DNA of 64,000 nucleotides from Aulostomus chinensis (lineage: Eukaryota; Chordata; Actinopteri; Syngnathiformes; Aulostomidae), in NCBI GenBank assembly GCA_037954235.1, contig JBBMOA010000003.1:6377453-6441452 (forward strand), read 5' to 3'. Of this stretch, positions 24,370 to 37,015 are shown in pieces. The position numbers were made by a program, and so were the translations under genes. The first letter of the stretch is position 1; every line of letters begins with the position of its first letter. The notes below the pieces were generated by a model, which worked only from the letters and a program-made list of their open reading frames with translations, had not been told where the DNA came from and searched no databases.

Positions 24370-25430
24370 GCAAAAATAGGTGTGGAGCAGGATCTTGGAG
24401 GCAGACAGGAGTTGCAGAGAATAACAGGAGGAGAGAAGAGAAAGGACAAAACTATGGGAACGAGAGGATGTAAAGTTGGTAACATTATTAGTAGGATATG
24501 AATGCATGCAGATAGAAAGAGAGAGAGGGGAGAGGAAAGATAGTAGCTCAGTGCATCATGGGAAATACAAAACAGATTGGAGCTATAAACAGGGATTTTC
24601 ACAGATAGAAACAAATGAAAGACTGAGCTGGCTTAGCCAAAAATTATTATTTTAAATGTTTTTGCAATTTAAACATAACACAGGAGTGAAACACATCATT
24701 TGCGCAACTGTGATTTACCACAAATAGAGTTAAACCAGGTTGTGACATGCTACTGTCGGACACTTTAACAACAAATTAACCAGATAAGTGCGCTGTAATT
24801 CTTTCTTTCAGTATTTTTGGTTTAAAACCTGCATCCTACTATGCAGGAGTTCACATTATGCACACTAACCATGTCATAAATTGACCACATTTTGGTAAAT
24901 TGACATATTGTTGCTTTCTCAAAATAATTGCCTGTCATTTTTTCAAGTTTTTCAGAAAACAAAAAAGTGGAGACAAAACATCATCAGGAGTTGTTTTAGG
25001 CAAAAAAAATTGTCAGAAAATGGCTCAGGCAATTATTTTTAAGAAGATGACGATATGCCATTCAGCCATGAACTATATTTTGACCAAATCAAACAAACAT
25101 GCTTTGGTGAATGAAATTGATGGGGCAAAATCGATGGGTAAAAGAAGTAAATAAACACTTATTCTTTTAAAACAGATCCTGAAATTGGATACAGATGTCC
25201 AACAAAATAAAGAACAAGGCATTAAACAGCCTACCAGTTTCTGCTCCCCTGCTAGTTGCCATACCAAAGTCTGGAGTGCCGAGACAATGAGCAAACAGCC
25301 AGTCATCGTTAATGTTGCGTTGTGTCCTATGAGGGAGGCTGCTGGGAAAGACTGCAGTTAGATTACCTGACTCATCTGAAACAGCTGCAGTGGCCTAACA
25401 GCTAGCTGCTGCCTGCTGCAAAGAGCCAAG
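24370..25430. other. intergenic, no gene seen
   Basis: Nothing recognised apart from a purine-rich GAGA-like stretch near 24500..24545. Confidence 0.5.
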
Positions 25431-25474
25431 TGCATGTGTGTGGGCGTGCGTGTGTGTGTGTGCGTGCATGCATG
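25431..25474. repeat. interrupted GT/GC microsatellite
   Basis: GTGTG units with GCGTGC interruptions. Confidence 0.85.
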
Positions 25475-25728
25475 TTGCTGCATTAATAGATGGAGCACAG
25501 CTGAGATTGACAGTTCCTCATGGCCCGTGTCCATCTCTCTTTAAACATCCATGGTTCATTTCTGTCTGTTTGCAGGCTAATCTTACCATCATCAACACAC
25601 AGGCAAAGCAGTATTTATACTACATAACCCAATACACAGACTAGCACCTGGAAACCTCTCTCTACAGAGCTGAACACACTAGACCCGCCCCAGCATGTAG
25701 TTCAAACCTATAGAACGGCTTTATGTAT

Positions 25729-25850
25729 GTCCATCCATCCAGCCATTTTCCATAACACTTATTCATTAATGGTTGCGGGGGGGGGGGGGGGGGGGGGGGG
25801 GGGGCTGTAGCCTATCCCAGCTGACATTGAACCCTTAGGTTGCAACATGG
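25729..25850 (-). repeat. SINE 3' fragment with 28-base poly-G
   Basis: Reverse-oriented 3' end: CCATCCATCCAGCCATTTTC, CTTATTCATTAATGGTTGC, then 28 G in a row (25777..25804), then GGCTGTAGCCTATCCCAGCT. Heavily diverged and 5'-truncated. Confidence 0.8.
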
Positions 25851-26114
25851 CAACTCTGCCTCTGAGCCATGCCATGTATGTGGTTTTATATAAATCTTTT
25901 ATATTAATCTTTAGGTAGAGTCAGCCATGGTGCCATGCTGCCATGCTAAGCTAAATGAATTGTCTACAGCTGTGATACAGATCCTCTTATTTAACTCTCA
26001 GGGAAAAAAAAGTGTTTGTTCCCAGAAAAAAACTGCGTGATGCACTCATCCATCCAGATATCTGCACTGGTAAATTAGTAATTGCTTTTCAAGCAGAACA
26101 AAGGTAATGTACCA

Positions 26115-26140
26115 CCCCCCCCCCCCCCCCCCCCCCCCCC
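26115..26140. repeat. poly-C homopolymer, 26 bases
   Basis: Uninterrupted C run, not inside a recognisable SINE copy. Its assembled length may be unreliable. Confidence 0.9.
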
Positions 26141-26149
26141 AGTACAGTA

Positions 26150-28035
26150 GCAACAGTATTATCTTTCAGTTGACCCCACATGTGACCTCAAGATAAGACT
26201 TTGCCCTCATCTGCCCCTCCTCCTTCCATCTCACCACTTTTCTCCCCCACATTATGAACGCTTCTTTCACAGCTCCTGACAGTTTGAGCAACATAGACAG
26301 GTGGGGCGTTGTGTCGGTAAAAGTTCAACAAATGGCCTCTTACTTTGAAGATGACATAAAGTACATCTGCACATTAAAAAAAAAACTCTTCATTTTTAAG
26401 AGCCCAAGTTTTCTTTCCTCATTGCATTATATAATTTTTAGTAAAGTTCTAAAAGTCAAAATCATGGTTTTATGTGTTGCAGTTTGAGCACCAGTTCTAC
26501 AATTAATTCCTTGTGGCTGTTTCATAACGCTACTATCTAAAAGAAGCAGGTGTTTCTTGATCCTGGGTCTGATGAACTAGTCGGTCATCATCTCCCTTGG
26601 GATCTGTAAAGGCCCCTTAAACAAGCAGAACATCAAGTCAAACCCCTTTTTTACAGGAAGTTGACTCACACGCGACGATTCTTTTGGAAGAGACCACCAC
26701 AGCCTTTAATGTCCAACAGGCCAGGCTTGGCGCTCCTCCAGCCCACGTCTGTCGGCTTCCTCCACAGTCACCAGGGACCTCTGAGCTAAGACCTCTGTGG
26801 GTCAACAGAGTTTATCACACTCGAGAAATCTACAGGTTGGCTGCAAAATGTGTGTAACGTGATGTAACAGACAGGGCTTCAGGTCTGATAAAGAAGCCTA
26901 TATAAAGATTCATCCGTTTTGGCCTGGTGGATTCTCTGGACACGGTGGTCATATCCTCTGTGTTGATTGGCAAGCACTGCTAACATGCAGTGGTGCTCTG
27001 CTCCTTTGTCTGGTGCAAGTTTTATGTTCACCACATCTAAAGCATAATCGCTTTTTTATGACCATATCCTTTTCAGGGCATGAAAGGGTCAGGAGAGGCA
27101 CAATTTCAGTTTGTTATGTTGTCCTATACACACAGTTTAGTTTAAAACTAAATCATTGAGTTCCTTGTCAAGTAAATGACATTTTGTCATTCAACATTCA
27201 GGATGAAATTGCTCAGTTCATGTGGTTGGCTTTTCATAAGTGAAGATATGCAGTGTTAGTGAAATTATTTAATGAAACAGAGGAAAAGAAAATCTCCAGA
27301 TTTGAGAGGATGAAAAAAAAATGACACCAGACAAATGTATGTGGAAATGAGAGGTAAAATTGAATTCATTTTTATAACTTATTGCATTTTAATTCATTGC
27401 CAGTAAATATGTAATGTGACAAATGTGACTGAAGAAAACAGATTGGTAGCCATGAAACCAAAACAAGCTTTAAAAAATGCAAGACAGCAGACCACTGCAG
27501 GTTTGTCGCTGTAAGCAGCCCTCTTCTCATGACAAAATCAATTAATAGCTGATGAAGAAATATTAACAAATACAACTTGAGGCTCTTAATGAGGAGTTTG
27601 TAGGCTTTTCCTTTTTATATAGTTGGAAGTGCAAGAAAGGTGATCTTGGTGTTTCAAAAAAATAATTGTATTTTTATGTGCACATGTGTACAAGTGTGTG
27701 CTTTCAGTGTTTACCATTGTGTCTGAAAATAGCTGTCTGTAGTGTGTGATCTGTTGAGACACATACTTGCATTTCCCTGGAGGGCTGTGTGGCTGGGGGC
27801 CACTGAGGGCTCAGTCCTGTCTGGTCTCCACCAGCAGCTCAGTTCTCATGACACCTGACCCAGAGAACATCCTGTGGTCAGACTGCATCTCTGAGCTGCC
27901 AATGGTCAGGATCCCTCATGATCTCCATGGTGAAGATGTCTCTGTCTTGTTTCTAATGTGATACAGTCTTGACTGAGACATTTATCTTATTTACTGTACA
28001 CTCTGGGAGTCAGTAGTGGGGCACTGTTGCATTTA
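26150..28035. other. intergenic, no gene seen
   Basis: Mostly unique DNA. The segment at about 26640..27010 is GC-richer and non-repetitive, with no supportable frame; it could be regulatory. Confidence 0.45.
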
Positions 28036-28042
28036 TATTTTA

Positions 28043-28056
28043 GTGCCCTCTGCTGG
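28043..28056 (-). promoter_or_regulatory. strong CTCF-like core motif
   Basis: The minus strand reads CCAGCAGAGGGCAC, fitting CCASYAGRKGGCRS at all 14 positions, with TGA immediately before it. It lies between tcf15 and the scratch gene. Confidence 0.6.
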
Positions 28057-28298
28057 TCAGGCGAGTTCTGAACCACTCAGAGGAATCACAACACGATTGC
28101 CAGTGGCAGAAACTGTTTGCCTGGTTGTAGTTGTTTTTCTGTGTTTTTTTTTTTTGTGTGTGTTATAAATTTGTACATCTTTTCATTATAAGAAACCTTC
28201 CATAAGGAAAAAAATCACTGCTTGTCTAAACTCACACATATTCTAAATCTGAAAAGGGGCCGAAAACACATTTTGATCTCATTTATGTTGTTACCTTC

Positions 28299-28581
28299 GG
28301 GTGGCACGGTGGTGCAGTGGTTCGAGCACGGGATCTTTCTGTGTGCAGTCTCCATGTTCTCCCTGTGCCTGCATGGGTTCTCTCTGGGTACTCTGGCGTC
28401 TCCGCCCAGTCCAAAGACATCAAGAGGGGACGAGGCTAATCCAGACTCTAAATTGACTGTAGGTGTGGCTGTGAGTGTGAATGGTTGTCTGTCTATATGT
28501 GTTGGCCCTGCGATGGACTGGTGACCCATCCCGGGTGAACCCTGCCTCTCGCTCGAAGGCTGCTGGGATAGGCTCCAGCAG
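28299..28581 (+). repeat. SINE with a precise internal deletion of the pol III B-box region
   Basis: Starts GGTGGCACGGTGGTGCAGTG but jumps from GTGGTT straight to CGAGCACGGGATCTTTC, so about 50 bp, including the B box, are missing. The rest of the body is intact up to GGGATAGGCTCCAGC, where the 3' tail is lost. Confidence 0.85.
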
Positions 28582-29233
28582 GGGCAAAACACCAAATTCT
28601 GGGCCCTGTACACTCTCAATGTCAGTGGGCCTTGATCCATGCCAGTGCATGAGGCGCGTGAGCAAAAAAAAGAAAAAGAAAAAAGGGGGTATTTATTTAA
28701 AACAAAAAAGCTAATAAGCTAAAGGCGTCACGTGAGCATATAAACATCAGCAGCAGCTGTCTTTAGTGGTCTACGTTAACTTTAATTGGACTTTGTGTAA
28801 CAAGGAAACACCTTTGGGAAAGAAAGTAGTCAACAGCTGCCTCCCCTCATTCTGCCTTCTTTCTTTTTCTTTCCTCTCTTTCTTCTTTTGATACTCCAAT
28901 TTATGCTTTTGAGCAGCATGATGTTTCGCCCCCGGTCATTCAATGTGGGCTCTCTGTCGTTACACTAGTCGCCTGTCACTGTCGGGTGGAGTAAACCATT
29001 TTGTGCCTCCAAGAGGGGCCCCCCAGAATGTTCAATATGTTGGGAGGACTGTGACATAAAGTTCATTCTCTCAGTTGATGTTATCGATATATTTGAAATA
29101 AATTATGACACCAATTAGTTGGAGGACCCAATTCATTCAAATTAAAAACATCACAAAAAAAAGTCAGGATTTTCATGAGCCCCCCCTCCCTTCTCAGGCC
29201 CTGGGTAGTCAGGTCCACTTTTCCCCCACTGCC

Positions 29234-29310
29234 ACGCCCATGAGCTCCAGCCCCCCGCCCATGATTAACCCTAACAGGATAAGCAGTAGAAGATGGATGG
29301 ATGGATGGCT
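29234..29310 (+). repeat. SINE 3' tail fragment
   Basis: Only CTCCAGCCCCCCGCCC, CCCTAACAGGATAAGCAGTA and a GGAT tail remain. Confidence 0.8.
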
Positions 29311-30245
29311 TAAGTTCAGTTGAATTGATAGGTTCCAAGTTCATCACCAGAAATATCCTTCGGACAGTCAGCAAAGATACATAAAATGTCACCGAACGTT
29401 TTTGTTATGATAACTAGCTGTCCAGCAGTAAGGTAAATATACTGTATGGGTTGTTTTTTTTTAACTAGTGATTTGCAACATATCCAGTCAACCAACGTAA
29501 GAGTTGATGGCTTTGATTATTTACGTTCGGCTTAGATGTTCATTGCACAGTTTGACTGTTGGACTTACAAAGAGTCTGTTTTAGTCTCATAAATCCCCCA
29601 TATATTTGGGGGTGTACTAAACCTACTAGTAGGTTCAGGTGTCCACTATCTTCCATTTTAGGCCTCGACTACAGACGCTGTACTCACAGATTTAAAAGCA
29701 TTTGAAATAGGGGCAGGAGATTCTGTGGCGTCACATATTTTCTTAAGCTTCTGAATCAAAATGTTGTGTGCAAGCAGATCTCACAGAAATACATGACCTC
29801 CATGACCTCTTCACACCCCATTATGTGGTGGTGGCACAACATCTGTTAACTGATTACCTAATAAAACAATGCCAATATGAACTCCATTTGGCTTCTTCAG
29901 AGCTGGACACAGATTTCCCTTCTATTACTGGATACACAAAATCCCTGGTTCAACTATGTGAAGCCATGTGTGGTTAATGTCCTGTTTTAGTTTAGAAAAC
30001 TGTATTTAACATTATTCACACAAAAAAAACAACTTCTTGACATGACAAACACTTTAAAAATGCTTTAAAATCCTTTTCTATGGTGTTTCAGTAAGGTTTA
30101 GGCCTTATTACAGGAAGTAAGATAAGAAGGACATTTCTGCATGAGTTAGCATGGAGAAATGCACTGATACAAACAGGACTTGAACTCCGATCTCCAGGTG
30201 TTTTGCTTGAGTTTGATGTAGGAAATTTGAGTTTTCAAGTTTACG
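29311..30245. other. intergenic, no gene seen
   Basis: No gene, known repeat or clear motif recognised. Confidence 0.5.
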
Positions 30246-30250
30246 CATGT

Positions 30251-30276
30251 GCACACACACACATGCACACACACAT

Positions 30277-30320
<44 letters not shown>
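30251..30320. repeat. (CA)n microsatellite
   Basis: About 35 units with two ATG interruptions near the left end. Confidence 0.95.
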
Positions 30321-30325
<5 letters not shown>

Positions 30326-30879
30326 TGAGTAAGAAAAGCACAACACCAAATAGAGAAGCATTTGTTTTTCTTTCGGATCAAAATTCTAACAACCATTTTA
30401 ACATAAAGTCGTTTTTTTTTATCTTTGGCGATTTATTCCAATTTATTTATTCCAATAACTACACAATCTGTCTGTCTGACTAACTCTGTTACTTTTTGTG
30501 TCTGTTAACCTTTTGTTATCTCTGCTAAAAGAGAACAAAGATTGGTGGGTTCTGCTGAACCGGGTCATCTGAGATGTTATGTCATGATGTAAGCCTTTGG
30601 AATATGACACCATGAACGGAAAAATCACTGATAAAGGGAAGGCAGTTGGCCAACTTTAAATGCATCTGCTTGTCACCCATGAGAGGCACTGCGTTAATTC
30701 AAAAAAAGAGGTAATGTAGGCTTTGCAGCAGCTTGATGATTTGGAAAGGGACATTCTATTGAGCATGGGGTAAAACATGCAATGAATTTATTTCATAATT
30801 TGTGAAATGCTGACATTAACGCTTGAATATTTTCACAGGAATAAGTAACAAGGAAGTTTCATCATGTATTTTCATCATC

Positions 30880-30885
30880 TTTATT
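30880..30885 (-). terminator. candidate polyadenylation signal for the scratch gene
   Basis: The minus strand reads AATAAA about 490 bp past the stop codon of the scratch gene, at the end of an AT-rich stretch (30890..31378) that would be its 3' UTR. Alternative signals closer in cannot be excluded. Confidence 0.35.
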
Positions 30886-31378
30886 GTCATCACCATAATG
30901 ATCAGACAGAAGGAATATAGTAAGCCAGAATAAAGGCTTATTTTGGCTTTTGTTCTTAACACAACCAATTAATGGCTTTTAAAGAATATCCAGGTCAAAT
31001 ACATTAACCAATAATAAGTACCTAATCATTAAAATTGGAAAATAAATAGTTGAATAAATTAATAAATACACAAATACATTATTTATCGAATAAGAAATCT
31101 TTGAGGTAAATTAAGAGCTTGTTGGCATATAAAATAATACTGATAAATTATTGCGATTCAATTCATAAAAAAACAATATAAAATATTTTCCATATGTGAT
31201 CAACACTGATTTTTTTAATCAATTTTATCTTTATACACAATTCCTGAATAGTTTAAACTGAGGTTATTGCTCCTATCAAAAGGTGGGATTAAGAGGACAC
31301 ATGCAGGTGAGAAGCCTGGTTCTTTTTGCTGTTGAATTATTACAAAGTGTATAAACAGGAAGGACAAAGCTGGAGCTC

Positions 31379-32573
31379 TCAGTCGGAGCTGCAGTCATCC
31401 TCTGCTTGGTGCCCTTTGAAGCAGGCCGACTCGTAGTGCTTGTTCAAGTACGACTTGAGTGCGAAGCTTTTGTGGCAGCGTTTACAGGAATAGTGCTTGA
31501 AAGCCGAGTGTGTCTGCATGTGGGCGCGCAGGTTGGAGCGATCGGCAAAGGCTTTGCCACAATGAGCACAAGCGAACGGTTTCTCCCCAGTATGGGACCT
31601 CATGTGGCCCTGTAGGAGCCAGGGCCGGCTGAAGGCTTTCCCACATACAGTGCACTCGTGCTTCAAGTCATGGGTGAGCATGTGCATGGCCAGCGCTGGC
31701 ATGGACACATACAGCTTGTGGCAGGTGGGACACTTGCGGGCCTGCTGGCTGTCCAGGCTGCGATGAGTCTGCTTGTGTCTGCTCAGATTGGAAGATGTTG
31801 CATAAGATTTGCCACACTCGCCACACACATGGCGCCCTTTTGATTTGGATTTTGGTGTGTAGTCTGCTGAGCCAATGACTTTATTACTGACTGACTGGCT
31901 GACTCCTTTGCGGGGACACCTCTGGTTCGGCCTTCGGTGGGAGCGTCCATCAGAGATGAGGAAGGCACTGATGGTGCTTGCCTCCAACTCGGCACCACTG
32001 CTGTCTGATTCAACTGAGGTGCTGGAGACAGGGCTGTCCGGATTCTCCATGTCATGGTCTGAGAACTCCTCTCCGCTGCTGCCACCTACACATCCTGGGG
32101 AGTACAGGGGTCCCAAGGAGAGCCCGGTCTGCTTGCAGCCTGACTCCTTTGTGCTCTGCAGCACTGATGGGATGATGTAATCATGGATGTAGCCTGGAAA
32201 AAGAGAAATACATTTAACATAAAGACAATTTATTTGAATTGTAAACAATGGATGGAGCATCTTCAAGTTCTCAATAACCTCTGATGAAGAGTAACCCACA
32301 TCTCTAATCAATAAGAAGCCCATACAGGAAGCTATTTGTAGGTGCCACGTTCAGCAAGCTTCGGAATGAAATATTAATGAGGCCTTGGTGCACACTTCGA
32401 CCTCGATCAATACACCCTCTAGCTGCAACAAGTGCTATCGTTAAAAAAAACTGAAGTGAGAGGCCATTGTGGCTGAATATAAGTCAAACACAATGTGCTG
32501 ACTTTTACTAAACAGTCAGTGTGCAATAATTTGACTCCAAATCGATCCTCCTTTCACTGCCCTCCAGCAGCAG

Positions 32574-32604
<31 letters not shown>

Positions 32605-32958
32605 GGCAACAGCAGCATTGTGTCTTAATCTGTGATGGAAGGGGTGGGTGCGTGGCTGGGTGGAGGGATCAAAACAGAGAGCGTCTCAGCAGTGAAATCC
32701 CCTCAATCACTAAATCATTTTAATCAGATCATTCCCCATCTGTGGCGTTTTTGAGAGCGTTCATGAGTATGGTAATGGGGGAGATTGAGTGACAGGTGGG
32801 GAGCTGCGATTTGGCAAAGAGGGAGGGGTATTTGTGAGTGTGTCTGGGGTGGGAGTTGGAGTGGGGTGTGTGTGTTGGGGGGGGGGGCAGTCTGATCTTG
32901 ACAACAGTCCATACTATATTGAGTCCCTGCACACACACACGCACGTGCGCACACACAA

Positions 32959-33002
<44 letters not shown>

Positions 33003-34128
33003 ACACAAAGGGAACCAGACAGCTGGCACCCTGAATCTGGGGGACAAATAATTTAAGTCAGATCAGTGATGCTAGTAGTGGTGGTGGTGGTGGTGTGTGC
33101 ACGCGCATGTGTGTGTGTGTGCGTGTGTGCGTGCGTTCGTGCATGTGTGTGTGCATGTGTGAGTGAGGGTGAGTGTGTGTCTGGGGGGGGGGGGGGGGGT
33201 CCATTCATAATACACATTTCTTTGGAGTCTCCTCAAATCCAAACACACAAACACAACATTGTTTCTATCACAAATCCCCAGGTTGAAAATCTACTGCCTG
33301 CCAATATACTGCTCATGTTGCACTTTATTGAATTACCTGCAGCACTCTCTATTTTCCAGTCAATAGTCATCCTCTAAAAACCCTGTTCCATCACCTCTCG
33401 CTGCTCCACATATGGATTGTGTTGCTGCAATCCTACTCCCTGTGGCTATCTAACATCCTGCAGGATCAGATGGAGAAAGATGGAGAGATGAGGGGGGGTT
33501 GATAAGAGGAGAGACTCAAGGGCAACTGCACCATCTAAGGACAACACAGTCCCATGTGGCTATCTGCTTTCTCCTGAGTTTCTTTTTTTTCTTTCCAGTA
33601 GGACTCGACTAAAGCTTGCATTCCGTTTTGTGCTTCATTCATGTGCACAAATGCTGATAAAGCTACAGACTGCTGTGTGATCTGGTTTGGGTATTAAGCT
33701 GATTGAGCTGTATGACCTGAATACTAGCATCTGCTGACTTAGAAAATAAAAGTCCTGAGCTTTACAGATGAGGGGAAAGCACTGCTAGTAAGGGGGTTTG
33801 GGGGGTTCCCCAAAGCGATGATAAGAACTGTCTTTGAATGAGAATTTTTGTCTTTTTTTTCCAAATTTGAGAGACAGACCATGCAGAGCATCTCTCCAAA
33901 AGAATAAACCAATAGGTGCTGCAGCAGAAATACACTCAACGCAAGTGGAAAACCCAACTCAGACAAAGTCAACTCACCATTTTCACTCAAACGGACCGCC
34001 AAGTTGGTGGCTGACTCTGTGATGGCATGTGTCACAGCGTAAGAGTCATCCCAGTGCTGCTGATGGTAGTAGCTGGACGACGAGGAATCATGAACCTTTG
34101 GCTGCTTCACCAAAAAAGAGCGTGGCAT
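31379..34128 (-). CDS. scrt2: Scratch-family zinc-finger transcriptional repressor (Scrt2 likely)
   Basis: Join of 31379..32193 and 33978..34128, minus strand; 321 aa. Scratch proteins are nuclear, E-box-binding repressors of the Snail superfamily expressed in newborn neurons. Exon 1 starts with the SNAG corepressor-binding motif MPRSFLVK and ends AATG|GTGAGT (phase 1). Exon 2 follows a CTCTTTTTCCAG acceptor and restores Gly51 (NGYIHDYI). Residues 127-138 AFLISDGRSHRR are the Scratch-specific motif. Five zinc fingers follow: HVCGECGKSYATSSNLSRH (172-194), 204-225, 229-251, 257-279 and 285-308, the last C2HC-like (YLNKHYESAC). It ends EDDCSSD. ALAMHMLTH in finger 2 and five rather than four fingers exclude a Snail gene. 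The paralog call rests on linkage to tcf15; KHYESACFKG also resembles Scrt1, so scrt1 or a third scratch paralog is possible. Confidence 0.92.
32565..32616. repeat. (CAG)n with TAG interruptions, in the scratch intron
   Basis: CAG triplets interrupted by TAG and CGG on the plus strand. Intronic, so not translated. Confidence 0.9.
32925..32999. repeat. (CA)n microsatellite, in the scratch intron
   Basis: About 30 CA units on the plus strand, with CACG interruptions at the left edge. Confidence 0.95.
33067..33199. repeat. (GT)n array ending in 17-base poly-G, in the scratch intron
   Basis: GTGGTGG units, then GT units with GC interruptions, then 17 G at 33183..33199, plus strand. Opposite polarity to the CA array about 70-100 bp away. 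Confidence 0.95.
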
Positions 34129-34470
34129 TTTTTTTTCCTGATGAAAAGCTGACCTAGATCCTCATAGATAAATGTGGAAAGAGCAGTGGTGTTTTTAAAA
34201 GAATAGAGATGCACTAATCTTCCAGGCGGCCTTCTCTAATAGGCCAAACAGAGGATTGTGGAAAAATAAAGGTTTTAAAAAATCTCTGCATGGGATAAGG
34301 TGTTATGGGAAAGAGAAAGAAGAAATGTAGAGAAAGCAGCAAGAGAGAGAGAAAGCACAGGACAGAGAGGATGGAGATGAAGACAGAAAGTGGTGAGCAG
34401 GAGACAGAGGCAGAGAGGGGGGGGGGGAGAGAGAGGTGGCTCGACTAGCTGAGCTCAGCACTACTGCTGC

Positions 34471-34480
34471 CTTTTATATG
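34471..34480 (-). promoter_or_regulatory. TATA box of the scratch gene
   Basis: The minus strand reads CATATAAAAG, a near-consensus TATA box about 345 bp upstream of the start codon. Transcription would begin near 34445, giving a 5' UTR of about 315 nt that includes a long purine/pyrimidine-biased stretch (34310..34440, GAGA-rich on the plus strand). Confidence 0.6.
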
Positions 34481-34499
34481 TAGGGCACGAGCCCCAAAG

Positions 34500-37015
34500 A
34501 TCAGGTGGTGCTTTGGAAGAGGGAGCTGCTTAGCATTAATCCATCAAACATCCCTGGGGACACACATCAAATTACCACGAGCCGTCTGTGCTTCTCCTGC
34601 ACGCACAAACGCACTCACACACAAACACACACAGCAAACACACACAGCAGTCAACCATCCCTACCACCACCTCCTCCCACATCCTCCTCCTCCTTTCACC
34701 CATCCGACTCCCCTCTCACAGGGAAGGAGAGCAGACAATAGTGGTGCAGGAGCACGTGGGTGACACTACACACAACATCTTGTCCGCCATTGTCTTTCAA
34801 TTAAGTAGCTAACACAATTTATACTGCCCCAAACACACACACCACCTCCTGCTCACGCACCACCTTCTATATTTCATCATCATACAGCACAGATCTGGCT
34901 CATTGTTAGAATCTGCCACTGCAGGGACACTGGCTTCATATGTAAATCATAACATGGACATGGTTGTATCCATTTCTCTGAAATGTAGGTCAGATACCAA
35001 TTAATATTCATCCGATGTGTTTTCATTCAGATTCCCTTATACTTCCTAATCATGTAGGACATTCTTATTCATAGCCTTATCTTTTCAGCAGATTTCAGCA
35101 TTTCCTCTGATAATGTGAATATTTTGGTCAATATTCCCAGTATTTCATTTAGCTCATTTGACACTTTCTGTTATTCATATTTAAAAGATACATCACACTA
35201 TACTCAACTGAGCAGTTATTTCAGATTATTGTCACATTTACTGCAAGCATGCAGCATAATTGCATATTTGATTGGTTAATGATGGTGTAGAGCACAATCA
35301 AGCACATTCTAGTGGTTAAATCTATAACTGATCTGAAATTACAAAGCATCCAGTTTTCGTGAGATGAATGTCAAATCACCCCCCCCCCCCGACTTACAAT
35401 GGTGCAGAAGTTCATCGTGAAATGGAAATACTCACAAAAAGAACAAGAAAAAAAATTCTTCGTATTTGGTTTAAGTTGAGGGAGTTTTTTCTATACATCG
35501 CCAAGTCTAAGCAGATGCTATCATGGAGCATTTTTTTATCTACAGCAGTCTAGACAGCATTCTTTACAAATTTTGGACAAATTATTTACCAAGACCCAAT
35601 ATTCCCCCATGAGCCAGTGCTCGGCCACAGCAGAGACAGAAAAACTTACTCCTAACTGGAAAATCGTATTCACATATGGTGTGGTTGAGTGTTAAACTTT
35701 ACAGCCTCTGCTGTTTCCTTCCTGGAGTGGTCAGTGTCATTCAGTTTTATATTTTATTTGTGTACAATTTAGAAACCTGAAGAGACAGAAATGTTACACG
35801 TCTACAAATTGGTTTTCAATTGGTCTGTCTGAAAATGGCCTCATGTTTGTCACCTTTTCTAATGAACATTTCAGCCCACCAGAATGACACTTTTAACACC
35901 AAATTATCAATGGTTTTTCCCTCTTTTCAGGAAGGCATCTGTGAAATTGGTGGGAGCTTAGATAATACATCGCCATAGACTGGTATTAGTTTTGGCACTT
36001 GAGACTTTTTTGTTTTGTTTAGTTTTGGCTTTGTTTCGACTGGCCGCTTAACAGTCAGCGTAGCCAATCTAAGTCTATTTTGTCAGAAAATCTGATGATT
36101 TTTTTCAGGTGAACTGACATGATACATGACAACCAGCACTCCATATCTGAGTATGAAGATATTTCTATTTCCTCCCTCCACGCTCTCCATGTCCCTGGCC
36201 CTTCTATGTCTCTCTGATGACCTTCATACCCTCCATAAAACCATATAACCCTCATTTGGATAAAAAGACCCCCAGTGCGACTTCCGGCCAGTAATAGAGT
36301 GACCTCTGGATGCCTGTAGGGTCACAGGGTTATATTCTGATTGGGCAGAGTGACAGAAAACCTGGTCTGGACAGCAAACTCACAGATGGCCCTGCAAGAT
36401 AGAGTTGACCAGTATATCCAGTATAGAAGCTCATACAGTAACATCCCCACAACAGAGCTGTCAGTGGGAGAGCAAAACATTACAAAAATTTATGATCTAA
36501 ACTATTTTATTTGAACTAGAGGAGAGTGCACCTGAAATATTGGTAATAAAATACATTTATGTAACCTGTGATGGATGTTTACAACATGCTGCTTAACTGG
36601 TGTTACTGGAAATGCCATAAATGTTTTTTTTTAATGGATTGTTTATTTTTGAGACACTTTTAAAGATCTTTAGCAGGAACAACTGGATTTGAGGCTGAGA
36701 AGTTCATATGGGGGCGGTATTGTGAGAGAATATTTACTGGGTTTTTGACAAGACGGATCTAAAATAAGTTGGTTTTTTTTTTTGCGTCTACCATTGAGTC
36801 CTAAAAATTGCATTTTTTTAAATCAAGTGAAAAAAACTTGCAACTTTTTCTAGCATGTAGATTTCTGCAAAATAACTCAAATTAAGCAAGCAGAAATCTC
36901 ATTGCAGTCCTGTGCAGACTCTTTAAATGCATGGTAAGCAGAGCTGTGGAGAATGTACCCAGAGACGGTCTATCTAAGCCTGCTGAGCTCTGATAAGTGA
37001 GATAATTTGTGTTAA
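34500..37015. other. intergenic upstream region of the scratch gene
   Basis: No gene seen. Includes an AC-rich patch at 34600..34660 and a 10-base C run at 35380..35390. The rest is unique AT-rich DNA that may hold enhancers. Confidence 0.45.

Noticed and set aside
20820..31370. Search for srxn1 between tcf15 and the scratch gene, as in human
   Set aside because: No sulfiredoxin-like exon was recognised; the gene may be elsewhere or lost, but absence from reading alone is weak evidence.
31658..32180. Plus-strand frames opposite the scratch zinc-finger exon
   Set aside because: Antisense shadows of the real exon.
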